Source: Opisthocomus hoazin
Taxonomy: Eukaryota > Chordata > Aves > Opisthocomiformes > Opisthocomidae
NCBI RefSeq assembly: GCF_030867145.1
Contig: NC_134414.1
Span: forward strand, 126,740,465-126,804,464
Reading direction: 5' to 3'
Length of the DNA stretch: 64,000 nt
Positions 35,998 to 48,560 of this stretch are shown here, one piece after another. Positions within the stretch are counted from its first letter, which is position 1. Each line of letters opens with the position of its first letter. Both the position numbers and the translations under genes were made by a program. The notes below the pieces were generated by a model, which was not told where the DNA came from, did no database searches, and saw only the letters and a list, made by a program, of their open reading frames with translations.

Positions 35998-36802
35998 TGG
36001 GTTTGCATGGCAAGGTTTTGGAGCAGAGAGCTACAAGGGTGGCTTCTGTGAGAAGCTGCCAGAAGCTTCCCCCATGTCCAATGCAGCCAACACCAGCCAG
36101 CTCCAAGACAGACCCGCTGCTGGCCAAGGCCAAGCCCATCAGCAACGGTGGTAGCACCTCTGGGATAACATAGGTAAGAACAGTAAAAATAACCTGCACA
36201 ACTTCAGCGAGAGAGAGGAGTGAGATTACGTGACAGAAACAACTCTGCAGACACCAAAGTCAGTGAAGGAGGGGGAGGAAGTGTTCCAGGCACCGGAGCA
36301 GAGATTCCCCTGCAGCCTGTGGAGAAGACCATGGTGAGGCAGGCTGTCCCCCTGCAGCCCATGGACATCCATGGTGGAGCAGATCTCCATCTGCAGCCCA
36401 CAGAGGACCCCACGCCGGAGCAGGTGGATGCCCAAAGGAGGCTGTGACGCTGTGGAGAGCCCATGCTGGAGCAGGCTCCTGGCAGGACCTGTGGACCCGT
36501 GGAGAGGGAAGCAGGTTTGCTGGCAGGACTTGTGACCCCCCAAGCTGAAGCAGTTCATGGAGGACTGTTTCACGTGGGTGGGACCCCACACTGGAGCAGG
36601 GGAAGAGTGTGAGGAGGAAGGAGCAGCAGAGGCAACATGTGATGAACTGACCGCAACTCCCCATTCAGGGACTGATCTCTCCCTGTCCCAATCTCGACCC
36701 ATGCACCAGCCTTTCATTGTATTTTTTGTCCCCTGTCCAGCTGAGGAGCGGGAGTGACAGAGCAGCTTTGGTGGGCATCTGGCATCCAGCCAGGCTAAGC
36801 CA
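35998..36802 (+). mobile_element. Probable solo LTR of an avian endogenous retrovirus (ERVL-like)
   Basis: About 805 bases bounded by TG (TGGGTTTGCATGGCAAGG) and CA (GGCTAAGCCA). The interior is a run of loosely repeated segments built around GGAGCAGG and GCAGCCCATGGA. I recall this arrangement from a common bird LTR that continues into CTCTCCCTGTCC and CTGTCCAGCTGAGGAGCGGG, both present here. Compared with that memory, part of the 3' half near 36660 seems deleted and the TATA-like region near 36165-36180 decayed. No internal retroviral genes flank it, so it is solo. No clear target duplication was seen. The family name was not verified. Confidence 0.6.
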
Positions 36803-39800
36803 TGATTTTCAGTTTTCAGCTACAGGCCACAAAAAGCATTTGACTTATGCAAACTATTTCAACTACCAAAAAAAGAGAGCAAAGATCTTACCAATAAAGT
36901 CAAATTCATACTATTTGAAACGCACAAAAATCAGTGCCTACAAGGTGTAGTGCATTAAGACAGCTTCCTACAGCCCGTTCTGAAAAAACTCAGCACAAGC
37001 ATCTGTTCCAACAACGGAGCAAGCGATGGGTTAGCACAGGGGATTCTCCTGCAGATCTCCTACCTGCCCTCACCTCCTACATCAGGCTTTACTTCTGATC
37101 CACAAAGCCACTATGACCCTTAGCTCGAAGAACCGTCCTTAGCAGCATTTAGTGTCCGATGTACTGTTGGCTTCCCATTTCAAAATAACAATGACTAATT
37201 CGGAGATCTATATACTTCTGAAGGCACCCAGACCCCCTACCGAATCCAGAGCCTCCACTTTGACAGAGTGCTTGGCAGGGAAGCTTTGTCATTTCTACCC
37301 TGCCTGATTTCTATTAGGATACATGAAGAGGACTGTCAGGTACTCTGCAGCCAGTGTGGGACACGCTACTGCTTGCAAACATTTCAGGTGAGAAAACTAT
37401 CACAATTGCAAACAAATTGTTTTCGTCAATCCAATGGTTTAACAGCCGAGCTACTTCCGCAGCCACCACCAGAGTATATTACAATAAATTTGTGAACTAA
37501 TAAACTAGAGCTAATCTGAGATGTGGAGTAGTCTTCCCAGCAGCAATGCAGAATCCACACCTTTTGAAATAGTACCTGAAATAAACATTGAGGTTTTTAA
37601 GTTCAGGGAACTGGATGTCAAACTGACAGCTTGTTTAATGGTACACTGATTATGAAACATTGAGAAAAAGAGACACTGAAGTCTGCAAAGGCAAAGTTCA
37701 CCTACCTTTGCAATTTATCAGGAGGAAAAAAAAACAGCCTAGCAAGTATGTTGATGAAGTCAACCTTAAGATTTCCTCCTTAGATTATTAAGCAAGCAGG
37801 ACATACATCAAGAATATTAGAAACATCTTTCAAATTCCTAGACAGACTTAAAAATTTAATTTCGTGGAGGAAGTGAGCATCCAAAGAAAACACATTGCTT
37901 TCGTGACTATTACAATCTTGATAAAATCACATGCAGTTGAGCACTGATGGATATTTAGACCACGGACACAAGTCAGAACTCGTTCAATGCTCTGCGTAAG
38001 GTCTCCTTGTGATTACTTTTCTTCTGCATAAGGAGAGTAAGCACAGCCAAAGCAATACAGCATAACCTGCCGTAAGGTAGCTGGCCTGCATGATCACAGA
38101 GGTTCTGCTCACATATTGCTTCAAGACATTCAAGCTTCCTACTTCAGAGACAAAAATATTAATTCTGTCTGGTGTGGCAGATTAGAACAGAGAGTCACAA
38201 TTTCCACTGTTTCACATTTATACAATTCAGCAGGTTCCACCCACTTTATTGCAGCCAGCCTTTTGCTTACTATCAAATTATTTTCCAGAGACAGATCTAG
38301 AAAATATAAATTTCGCATTTCAGCTTAAGTATTAGCGATATACATCAGAAATTGTCAGTCAAAGCTCAAGACAAATATTTTCAGTAAATAGTGCTACAAA
38401 GGAAAATTGATGAAAACAGTTTTAAGGAAGTTTCATTTAATTTCTCTGAATCTCCTAAATGCAACTAAAGCGGCCATTGCTTCCAAAGGTAAACCCACTA
38501 GAAGTTACTTCAGCTTTGAACAGCGGCATCTAGCGGGAGCGACGAAATCACTTCCATAAACACTTTAAGTAAAGTTTTTTGGCTGTACTCCATTTAAATA
38601 AGTCCTAACTTTTTCCTTAAAGTCAAGGCTAAACTGAAAGTGGCTTCTTGAATTTACCCTGCCGTTAGTGTTTTTCTACTCTTAAAAAAAAATTCTAAAT
38701 GTGACAATGATTTGAAAATTGAATTCTGAACTCCCAGTAAGGATGCATATCATAAATAATAATCAGAACACCAGAAAAAAAACTTGTGACATCCTTTGGT
38801 GTAGTACTACAAATATGACCTCGCAACTCACGAAGCACACTTCTACATACATGAAATGTCTAAGAGCAGAGGCATCGCCACCTCTCTGCCTCCCCTACAA
38901 CTGAATGCAAACAGGCAGCAGCTTTCAAAGCATAGCTCTGCTTCCTTGCAAGATGGAGAGCCTGAAGAACCACTATAAAACTGGAATCCTTTTTTCCAAG
39001 TGGAAATAAAGTGCATTTAGAAAGGATGGGTATGCTTTGAAAGAGGGAATGTCTGCCTGCCTGGGAGCAAAAGAGGAAGGTGTATCACAGGATAAAAACT
39101 CATGCCAGATAGTAACTGCAAAACCACAGTTACTCAGCATCAGGTGACTGTCAGTGCCTACCAAATATTCAGGTGGACTGTAAAGAGCAGATACTGTACC
39201 GTTCCCTGCATTTTGCAGCAGCAGCCATCAACTGCTCATTAACTGCTGATACCAGCTGCTTCACGGCAACTACAACCTGAAGTAACCCATAAGCACACAC
39301 CAAAATTAGCTGCTGCAAAAATCAGTTATCATTCAAGAGCCAATGAGCAAGACTAATGTATGCAGAATCTTAACAGCCTGATCAACAATGCAAGAGCAGC
39401 AACTGCACCAACAGGTCATCAGTAAATCATACAGCTCCTGCTCCACTCTGCAACAGAACAGGGATTTACACAGAGGTTACAAGGCTGTGACAATTCAACA
39501 GTTTCTAGCATACTTTGTGTAGAACTGAAGGAATAAGAACAAGTTCATTAGGTACCAGCATTAGTAAACAGCTGATTCACCACAACACTCCTTGCATTCA
39601 ATATTTCGAAGTTATCAAGCACAAACATTTTGAAGGTAAGAATTAACAACGACCGCTATTTGACCACTTGTTTAATCCCACAGAAATTCAGGCTGTCGCC
39701 AAAAAAAGCAAATTCTCATTTCTGTTCCTCCAGCTGACGCTAGCACTTGTGCGGCCAGCCGCCTTACAGAGCTGATCAGCGCACAGGGTTTCTCACAAGG

Positions 39801-40164
39801 AGTTAAGTTTTCACTGGTATCAGTGCCACTCCCTCTCGTCCAGAGTCAGCGCCAGCATTACTGTGACACAAGAAGGAAGCAAAGACAGGAACCTGAGTGG
39901 AGGATGGGGACCAGCCCCACCACATCAGCCTAAAGCAGTAATGAACACTACACCCTTAGTCACGTTCGTATTTAACACACTGACTAAAGTAATAGCTACG
40001 CTGCCAGTTACAAAGCACGGTTCTGCAAACAGCAAAATATCTAGTTGAATTACAGATGGTCATACTGCATGTTGAAAAGGTGCCCATTTAGGCCTTTGGG
40101 TAGGCTTTGTCTCACTTGAAGAAGAATGCAATTCTCAACACACACGAGGAAACTGCATCTTCAG
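36803..40164. other. Intergenic downstream of C3orf38
   Basis: AT-rich, only short frames, no repeat family recognised. It lies beyond the predicted C3orf38 polyadenylation site. Confidence 0.6.
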
Positions 40165-41627
40165 AATATTAAATTCAGGTTGAGTTTTATTTAATATACT
40201 TCAGTAGTTGAAGAAGCCACAACTCAACTGTTTATTGGGAAAGAACATTCCAACACACTATGTGGGCTTTTGTTTAGAAAATAAACTATTTTAGAATTTT
40301 TTTAAGTGAACTCGAGATTCAGAATGTTCACAAAAATCAATCTGGTGCATACCTGAATCTTCTCATTTTCCCTCACCCACCTGTACTTTTACTATTTGGC
40401 ATCTTCGATAAACATATCAAAACCAGAAGAACTGTTCCCATATTATGAGGAATGTTTCCGTTTTCACTACTTCTATTGGTGAAGCTATAAAATTAAGACA
40501 AAACTCACAAACAATCCAAGCAAACTGCGAAAAAAAGAAGTTCCCATCTCATTTCACTTCTAATCACTTATAAATTAAAACAAAGTAAAAAAACCACAGT
40601 TCTACAATGGCAATAATTTCAGTTATTAAGTAGTAACTGGATTATTTATTTAATATCACTTGTCGTCGTAACTGTCCAGTGTTAACAAATTGACTTCTAG
40701 TCAATGTAATAAAGCAGCTTAGACTAGATAAAATTCTGATTTCGAGGAAACATACAAAAATCACAACATTTATATTAAAACTCTGTTCTAAGTATACACA
40801 ACGTGATTATCAAAGCATTTGGTTCATATAGTGCTCCTGTAAGTCATGAAATCAACTACTTGATCCAAGAGCGTCAGTGCTAGAAATGGATGCCTTGGCA
40901 ACCATCTCAGATTTGTCTGCTTGGGGACACAGGCAGAACAACAGAGAGTTTGTCTGTATTCATTACAAAGTTGGATCCACAGGGAAAAGGAAAGGAAGCT
41001 ATTAACCTAAAGAGAAAAAGACTTCAACGACGCTAAGCTCCCTGCATTGTCCCATTAAACTACCTCTACTGTTCAGTGACAGAACCACATTTCGAACACA
41101 AATGGCAGCAGTCTCCATTCACAATATTTTGTCTGTTCTCTCCAAAAACTTCTAAAGTGGCACATGGTTTTCTTGGGACTTAGATGTCCATTTAGACACT
41201 CACCAGTCCCAGTTTCAAAAAGCCAGAAGCAACGACTTCCTGTTACAACTCAGATAAGAGTTTAAACTGCTGACCTCAAGAGGAGCAACCTGTAGTTTGC
41301 AAACCCCAAGTCATCTAGCTCATTATATACTGCTGCCAGCCTACATTTAAATGTAACCATGTTTCACAAAAAAGAATAACCAAACAAACTCCATTCTTAA
41401 CTACAGTACAAAATCTAAAGTAATACTCTGAAATATTTTTTAGCTCTTGGAAAGGTGCCCAAGAGCATCACCTGTATTTATACTCTGCATCTCAGTCTGT
41501 CATCCACCAAATGTGACTCAAAAAAGAGACAACATCACATGGCTGAAACCATTTCAATATTCAACGAGGCATTACAAGTGCTGTATGTTCCCCCTCTTTC
41601 CCAGTCCCCCAGTTGTGAAAGAATTGC
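40165..41627 (-). other. C3orf38: Predicted C3orf38 3' UTR
   Basis: AT-rich, non-coding sequence follows the stop. Two AATAAA signals lie on the minus strand at 40231-40236 and 40186-40191. The second is followed by a GTGTGTGTTG element near 40137-40148, a good cleavage context. This suggests a 3' UTR of about 1.4 kb. Another AATAAA at 40645-40650 could give a shorter form. Confidence 0.45.
40186..40191 (-). terminator. C3orf38: Candidate C3orf38 polyadenylation signal AATAAA
   Basis: AATAAA on the minus strand, with a GU-rich downstream element about 40 bases further. A second AATAAA lies 45 bases upstream. Assigned by strand, distance from the stop codon and the downstream element. Confidence 0.45.
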
Positions 41628-42203
41628 TCAGAATTTCTGAGGTTCAAACACAGTCAGTTCTTTCCCATCATACAACTCTTGCAGTTGGTTTGGCTCATAT
41701 TTTATAGAGGGTTTTTCAATTTGCATTCCAGGCTGCAGAGCATTCTGTCCGACTATTTTAAGATTCACAACTTTTATTTTCCAGGTATTCTCCCTAATGG
41801 GACAGCTAATGAGTCCAAAAATTTGTTCAAAGATGCCCAAACAAGTGTTGTCTCTATGTACGGTGCCAGCCACTGCTACCAGTACTAACCCATGACGAGA
41901 CATGGCACATTTCAGTCCATTGCCATGCAAATTAGGGTTGAATAGAAGATATTCTTCTTTAACCAAGGAGAGCAGACGAAGGCTCACCATTTCTGCACCA
42001 ACATATTCTTCCATGTTTTTTTCTACTGTGTTATAACAGAACTTCATTTTGGCATCCTCCCAAAAATGCTGCGGCCCCCATCTCTCTTCAGATTTTACTC
42101 CCAGGGGATGTTGAGAATTCAGGAGTTCAAAGAACCATTGACAAAATTCTTCTCCTAGATCACGAATGTCATCTTGTGGTGACTTCTGTCTCTCTCCATG
42201 ACT
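41628..42203 (-). CDS. C3orf38: C3orf38 terminal coding exon 3
   Basis: The acceptor TTGATTGCAG precedes 42203 and the stop TGA lies at 41628-41630. It encodes 191 residues holding the conserved C-terminal domain. The last 25 or so residues (after [12 protein letters not shown]) differ in sequence and length from the human tail I recall. No frameshift or internal stop is seen. Confidence 0.9.
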   Translation of the reverse strand, partial: SHGERQKSPQDDIRDLGEEFCQWFFELLNSQHPLGVKSEERWGPQHFWEDAKMKFCYNTVEKNMEEYVGAEMVSLRLLSLVKEEYLLFNPNLHGNGLKCAMSRHGLVLVAVAGTVHRDNTCLGIFEQIFGLISCPIRENTWKIKVVNLKIVGQNALQPGMQIEKPSIKYEPNQLQELYDGKELTVFEPQKF

Positions 42204-45200
42204 CTGCAATCAAGCACATTTTTTTTCTTAGAACTACTTAGCCTTAACATGCGGGATTACCACTTAGAACAACATAAAATCATGTGAATATTTATTTTAA
42301 ACATTCTAAGTCTTCTTCATGTGTTCTGAGACAGAGTGCCTGACGAAACACAACAAAGTAAAACTCGTTTATTTTCAAGATCATGATTATCTTATCTAGA
42401 GAATCAGGGTGGATTCTCTGAATTGCAGCTAGAATAGTCCTTCGGTTTTGTCTTGGTCTACAATTTATAAACAAAGCAAAAAATCCTGGTTCTACTGAAA
42501 AAAGGCAGGGAAAGCATTTTTTAACAACTTCCATGAGACCAGGAGTTTTGAACAACTTCCAGAGACCAGGATTCTCACACTGAAGGAAAATTTCTGCTAA
42601 GTAAAAAGTGCCTGGGTTAGTAATTTTTCACTGGCCTTTACATTTCCAAGAGAAGGTTACAGAAAAACAGGAAGGATATAGAGCCAAGCTGAAAAGCTAA
42701 TCTCATATTAAGGCATATCAATTTACTAAAAAGTGCTTATAAATAAGCAATTATGTTGATATGTTTTTCCTGTTTCATGTTGCCTTCGGTCTCTTCTTTT
42801 TGGTACCTTTCAATTTGGTGAATTGTGTTGGTTTCTGCACCTCCATATAGCTTTTATCAATAAACAGTACTTGTCGGGGAGTCACCTTTCGAATACGCAC
42901 ATCCTAATACCTGAAGCTGACAGAATACTTCAGATCTATGGGGGTGTTTTACCTATTATGTCAGTGGAACACGCTAATAAAATGCACACCTAATCCAGGA
43001 TGAACTGAAACTCAAGGAATTAATGTGTTCCAGAACTACTACTTCACCAGATCACATGCCTGAATTTAGCCCTGTGTAGCAGTAAGACTGATAAAAAATA
43101 ATCCAGAAGATCCTTGGTCACTTTCACAAGAGATATTTGTAGTCTTCACCATATTTCTAATAGGAATAGAGCCCAAATCAAAGAAAATGATAACTTATGT
43201 CACCTTTGCTCCTCCAAAATAGACAAAAGTCTTGAGGAATCACAGTTACTTTTCTAATTGTACAACTGATCACCTAAAACAGACTGAGACAATGTGACAT
43301 TGGGATAGGAGGGCTGCAGGGATTTTCACATAGCAGCACAGGCTTACTTCAGGAATAAAGGCAACTCCATTCAGCCTATCATCAAATCCTTCCTTCAGAC
43401 TGTCACAAAATCCTTTGTTCAACAGTGAATCTGCTGAGAAAGTATTTTCAAGTACTGAGACAAAGTAAATATTGCTAGCAGACAGCCAAATCTTCAAAAA
43501 ATAATTTGAAAAGGCTCAAAGATTCTTGTCTTGTCTAGCAGCCTTAGAGAAGAATAGGCCAGTGAAACAAAGCATGAAACTACTCAAAACACACTTGCAC
43601 CCTTTTTTCCCTTGTTTTACAGAAAATGACACGCTCATTTCTAAAATACATCTACAATGTAGGGGATAAGAAATACTTCAAAATAATATTTAAGTTTAAT
43701 TATGGGTTGCTGAGACTCACAACAGACTGGTGGGTATAAAGTTTTGAAGCCAAATTCACAGTAAGTAGCAAAAGCAAGTATCAGTGAGTAACCAATGGTC
43801 ATGTTATTAAAACCATGTCAAAAGAGGGTGACGAACCACACCAAGTCTTGTATCACAGAATACATATTGCATGAAAATAAGCAATAAGACTTTGTTGGTT
43901 TTTTTCTTTAGACACTACTATGGGTCAAGCTAAGAAAAAAAATCTATTCCTTGCAGCTGAATTCTTGGTATGTCTACAACTATGTGTAGAATAGCAAAAT
44001 TTAAGCACGAACATTTAGGAAACAAGTCACTCCGCAATTAGATATTTCAGACAGGTTTTTAAGTTGATTATAGAAACACATTTGGTTTAGAGGACACTTC
44101 TTTCTACAAGAAGCATCACTGTAAAAGGCAACAATAGGACGCTCAACTAACAGTCCTGTGAGCGTATCTAATTTGTACATACGAAGTCTGTTTATCCTCT
44201 GCTTTCTCTTACAATAGGTAAGATTTTTTTACTTAAGAAAAGACATCCAAACTTCCCAACATAAAGATACATGACCTCCAACGGTAAGGCAAAGTGTTTT
44301 TTGAACAAGAACTAAATGTACAGTTACTTTGTAGGGCTTCTCAGTAGTTGCAACTTGACAGCAAGGCTTTTAAAAGTAAATCAAATGTCGAGTTTGCTAA
44401 CATCGAAGTCTAGCAAGTACTAAATTAACTATGTTTTAAATAAGTATTAAGTAATTAAGTATGGAAAGTTTGGAGACTTCTATACAGAAATGCTGTATTC
44501 ACTTCACAATAAACTGCAATTGATTTATAATCCTATTACGTAGGTTCATGTTACCCATTTCTTCAAAATGGTGAGGACCATGAGAATTAAGAGAAAACAA
44601 AGGCAAAGAAAGATGTACGTGATAAATAAACCAGTTGAATTTCTCATTCTTTGTGAATGTGTTTTAAGTGCTTTGCAGAACTTAATTTACTTCCCTTCAA
44701 CCATAAAACTTCACTATGGGGTAATATGTGGGAAGTGTTCTTGCAAGAGCAACATGTTTTTCTCCAAAGTATGCACAGAAAGTTGTTTTGAAAACAATTC
44801 CCTGCTAAATCATAATTGTCATCAGTCAATCCCCGAGAGAAAGTTACCAACAGCTACAGAGCTCTAACAGTCCAGCTGGTGGGGCTGTTGCCCATTAGGT
44901 CTCAGAAGCACAACATTTGAAAGAGCAAGGGGACTATTTAGAACTACATGGTAAAGATCCAAGACAAATAAAACACTGGAGGTTCATAACACGACGAGGA
45001 TTTGCTAAACCTCAAAATTTTGAACTTCAAAGTAACCTGTAATTTCCAAAATACACTCAGTTACACTGTATTAAGTGTTACTAGTTTCAAGGGAAAAAAA
45101 TGACAGGAACCTGGCACTGCTACAAACTTTACATTTCAACAATATAAAAATTTGCTAAAATCCATTCTGCACTCTAACTGAAAGGCGTAAGAAGAAAAAC

Positions 45201-47927
45201 AGCTTACAGACAGTGCTATTTTGACTGCACTGTCTCTAGAAGTAGATCAAGGCCACTTACAAAAAGGCAAGTTTGCCTCTCCATTCCCTCCATCCTCCCC
45301 AACATTTCAGATCACAGTCCGACAGACGTTCTTGCCCTCTATTTCAGCTTACAGTACAACTTAAAAATTAAAAAAAAAGAGACCCCACACATTAGAATTC
45401 AAATGCACTAACATATTTTGCAAGACAGAGCAGAAGGATGTGCTCTGCAAGTGATACGTTGGCACAGACACCTTTAACAGATGGAATTTGGAAAAAAAAC
45501 AAACCACCAACCCCAACAACCAAGACCAAACAAACCATGAGCTAAAGAGATTCAGTACCTTCCTAAATACAGGTGAAGAGTCACATTTTTGAATGTATAT
45601 TAGAACATTTACACTGGTTATCCTGCAAAAGCAATGCTAAGCATTCAGGTCTTTCAGAAAGCAGTACCCACCTCTGGGCGTGGTTTTCTCTCCTCTGACT
45701 CCAAGGCACGTGTTGTGAGCTGCCCACTCCAGTACTGCTTTACACGATCAATGAGTAGATGTTTCTCAGAGGAAGGTGGCACTGGAATTCCTTGAGCTGC
45801 CAAATACTTGAAAATTATTTCTCGATAGACTTTTCTGCGTCTCAAAAGTTCTTCTACACTTTGGCTGTAAACCAAAATGGCAAGAATGGCTTCTGCAAGT
45901 AAAGATATTTAAGTTAGCAGTTGCTTCTCTCACGATTAAAACCCAAACCTACGCCATTTCTTAAAACACCTGACCAGCACCTCCAAAGACAGTACAAGAT
46001 AAGCCTAGATGAAATGCAAAGACTTAAAAGTTCATTTGCAAACTGAAATCTGACCTAATCATATTAGACACAGAAGATACCCAAAGACTTGGGAACATGT
46101 TTAAAAAATGGTGCTGTTTTTACTGAAGACCTTGCTACCTTGTAATCCCCACTTCCAGTGTCGATGACTGCTTGGAACTTATTATGCATTATCTGAGCTT
46201 GATAAAAAGGATGTGACTTTTTCTTCCAAATGAAATCAATAATATTCTTCAATTATTTTCAAGCTGTTTAGAAACTCCAAGTGTTTCAAGAAGTATAAAG
46301 ATTCATGCACACGATGCATTTCACCTGTACTTACTGAGATGCAGCTAGCCTTAACTTCAAAATAAGTTCACTTTACAGGAAATCGTTTAGAGCTTCCTGC
46401 TTTGTGTCACCATACAGCACCTGCACTCACCAAAAGCTGAGCTTGGTTTCATCCTCCTTTTGAAAAGCTCTGGGATATTTCAAAGCAAGCCATCCACCTG
46501 TCTTCCTGGAAGCAAGATCACACAGAGAAAGAAGAACCAGACAAATCTTCTACGGTTCTTCTAAATATGGAATGCCACTCTTAATCTCTGCATCAGACAC
46601 TTCACATGATCCCTGAACGTGTCAGAGAACACACTGGTATTCTGAAGAGTATTCAAGTTTTCAAATGATTCTCGTGAACAGAAAATCGACAGAAATGCAG
46701 ACAGAGAGATAACTCAGGTAATCTCCGATTCCCCGTATGCTGAACAAGAATTCTAGTACCAGAAGTTTGCAGTTTTTCAGACAACACACTATAGTTTGTG
46801 AAACCGAGGTTCCACCTAGGTTCCTGAAGACTGATGGAACTGGAATGAAGTCTGTTTTATTTCCACACTAATAAAATTACTATTCCTGGGCTCATAAGAA
46901 AACAGCGTGCGTGGTAGCACAATGACAGTGCATTGGAAAGTAACATTCAAAAAAAATTCAGCTACAAGGCTCTGTGGCAACATTAGGAAACACAACAAAC
47001 TGAAACTCACTTTTAAAATAGTTGTGGTAGCCGGTGCTCACCTGAGCTGAGGCTGGGTGCTTAACCTGTTACTTATAAAAACTGCAAGTTTAAACAAGTA
47101 GAGACTAATAGCTGAAGCAAAAAAAAAATTAATTTAGCCTACGATCGCTGCAAAAAGTAGATAAAAAAGGCAACAAGAAAGACTACAGGCATAAGACCTT
47201 CTTAAGAAATGCGCCTGGTAAATCTGACGAGTCCGAGTTATGTCACCTGAAACGCACTGAAATTTTTGGACGAGTACATTCCAGGGCAACACGCTGAACG
47301 GCCTCGGCGACCTCTGATACAAAATTCAGTTCCGCCAAACAAATCTCGACATCTACGAAGCGACGGGGATGGTCACACCTGGAAGTGCTCCGCCCAACAA
47401 CGAAACAAGTTGAGGATCTGCTCTGCGTTTCGGCCTTTCAAACCCCGAAGGCAAAGGCCGTCAGCGCACGCGGCGAGAGCCGCTCGGGCCCTACATCTGC
47501 TTCTCACACGCCGACAGAGCCGAGCAGGGGCCCCGCAGCGCACCCGGGGAGCGGCCGGAGAGAGGCCCAAAAGCTCCTGAGCCCTGAACGCCGGCTACCA
47601 GCCGCCAGCCGCAGGGCCGAGACCAGGGCCGGGCCCCCAGCCACCAGAGCCCGGCGCTGCTCGGGTGCCCGCAGGCCTCCCCGGAGCAACGGGCTCCCAA
47701 CGGCCCCAACAACGCGCAGCCCCGCACCGGCCCGAGGCCCGGGAGCCCCAGGGCCGGCCCGAGGGGGGTGGGGGCGGCAGGAGGCTCCGCGCACCTTGGC
47801 GGGTCTCCGGGTGCACGAGGCGGTTGGTGACGGTGTCGGTCAGAGCGATGAGCTCCTCGGTCTGCAGCAGCTCCAGCAGCTCGCGGCACCCGGCCTGCTC
47901 CCGTTCGCTCAGCCCCAGCGACGCCAT
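41628..47927 (-). CDS. C3orf38: C3orf38 homologue, NTF2-like-fold protein (309 aa, three coding exons)
   Basis: Three coding exons on the minus strand join in phase: 47927-47795, 45892-45672 and 42203-41628. They give 44 codons plus one base, then a boundary after codon 118, then 191 residues and TGA. The protein starts [20 protein letters not shown] and continues with [15 protein letters not shown]. The middle contains [20 protein letters not shown]. The C-terminal domain contains [23 protein letters not shown] and [20 protein letters not shown]. These match human C3orf38 as I remember it; that protein has about 329 residues and its function is poorly defined. The C-terminal part is generally described as NTF2-like. 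The bird protein appears shorter and diverged after [10 protein letters not shown]. The ATG sits in a CpG island and is the first start giving the family N-terminus. Confidence 0.9.
42204..45671 (-). other. C3orf38: C3orf38 intron 2
   Basis: A 3.5 kb AT-rich intron. Apart from an open stretch at 42292-42615 (see findings), no coding exon, repeat family or RNA gene was recognised. Confidence 0.7.
45672..45892 (-). CDS. C3orf38: C3orf38 coding exon 2
   Basis: The acceptor CTTGCAG precedes 45892 and the donor GAG|GTGGGT lies at 45672/45671. The 221 bp exon brings the coding length to 354 bases, so the boundary falls between codons. It encodes the basic, helical [19 protein letters not shown] segment and a linker ending KPRPE. 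Confidence 0.9.
45893..47794 (-). other. C3orf38: C3orf38 intron 1
   Basis: A 1.9 kb intron, GC-rich at its 5' end in the CpG island and AT-rich elsewhere. Nothing else was recognised in it. Confidence 0.7.
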
Positions 47928-48560
47928 CGTCCTGGGCCCGGCCGCCGCTCCGCCGACCGAAGCCCCGGCAACGGCAGCTTCCGGCGCGGCGCTCCGAGCG
48001 GACCCCGCTGCCGCCGCCCGCAGACGCCGGGTGGGAACGGCGGCTGGCGCTCGGGTTCCGGGGGGCGGACCCGATGGCTGCGGCCCGGCTCGCAGGCGGA
48101 GGGAAGGCACGAGGAAGCGAAGTTAAACGTGCGAGCTCTGCACGTACGTAACGTGTCACTGAGCGTCCGTCACCCTCCCGCCCCGTCACAGAGCACGCAC
48201 GGGGGAGCGGGCAGCGAACCTCCCGCGAGCGTTTGGGGTAACGACGGTTTCCCGCCGCCGAGGCAGGCCCGACGCAGGCGGCCTCGGCCTGTCCAGGCAG
48301 CGCCCGCGGGTCACGGCCTGCCCGGCCATGGAGGCCGCGGGTGCAGCTGCCGCCGGGTCCCCGGGAGTGGCTCAGTGCTCCGGCGGAGGTGGAAACGGCC
48401 TTCGGGAGTCTGCCGCCGGGCCCCAAGCTGCGGTAACGTCTACGGTGGCCGCTTCAGCTGGACGGGCCTGTCTCTGGACAGCTGAGGTGCGGCCACAGAG
48501 GCGGCCATCAAGTCTCCCACTCGTGGCCGAGGGAGCTGTTGGACACCTCGGGGGCTAACG
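47380..48560. promoter_or_regulatory. C3orf38: CpG island covering C3orf38 exon 1 and promoter
   Basis: This stretch is very GC-rich and CpG-dense compared with the AT-rich DNA on both sides. It spans the C3orf38 start codon and about 600 bases upstream. No TATA box is evident. The long open frames on both strands here (for example 47385-48485 plus and 47491-48426 minus) follow from GC-rich sequence lacking stop codons and do not look like real proteins. Confidence 0.8.
47795..47927 (-). CDS. C3orf38: C3orf38 coding exon 1
   Basis: The ATG is at 47925-47927, and 44 codons end in ...HPETRQ plus one base. The donor is CAAG|GTGCGC at 47795/47794. The phase-1 junction completes a Glu codon with exon 2. 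The exon lies inside a dense CpG island, as expected for a broadly expressed gene. Confidence 0.9.

Noticed and set aside
35991-36810. Target-site duplication flanking the solo LTR
   Set aside because: The bases outside the TG and CA ends (ATTGCAC and TGATTTT) do not match. The ends may be off by a few bases or the duplication has decayed.
47385-48485. 366-codon plus-strand frame and 311-codon minus-strand frame upstream of C3orf38
   Set aside because: Both lie in the CpG island, overlap each other and C3orf38 exon 1, and consist of Pro/Arg/Gly/Ala-rich low-complexity sequence. GC-rich DNA lacks stop codons.
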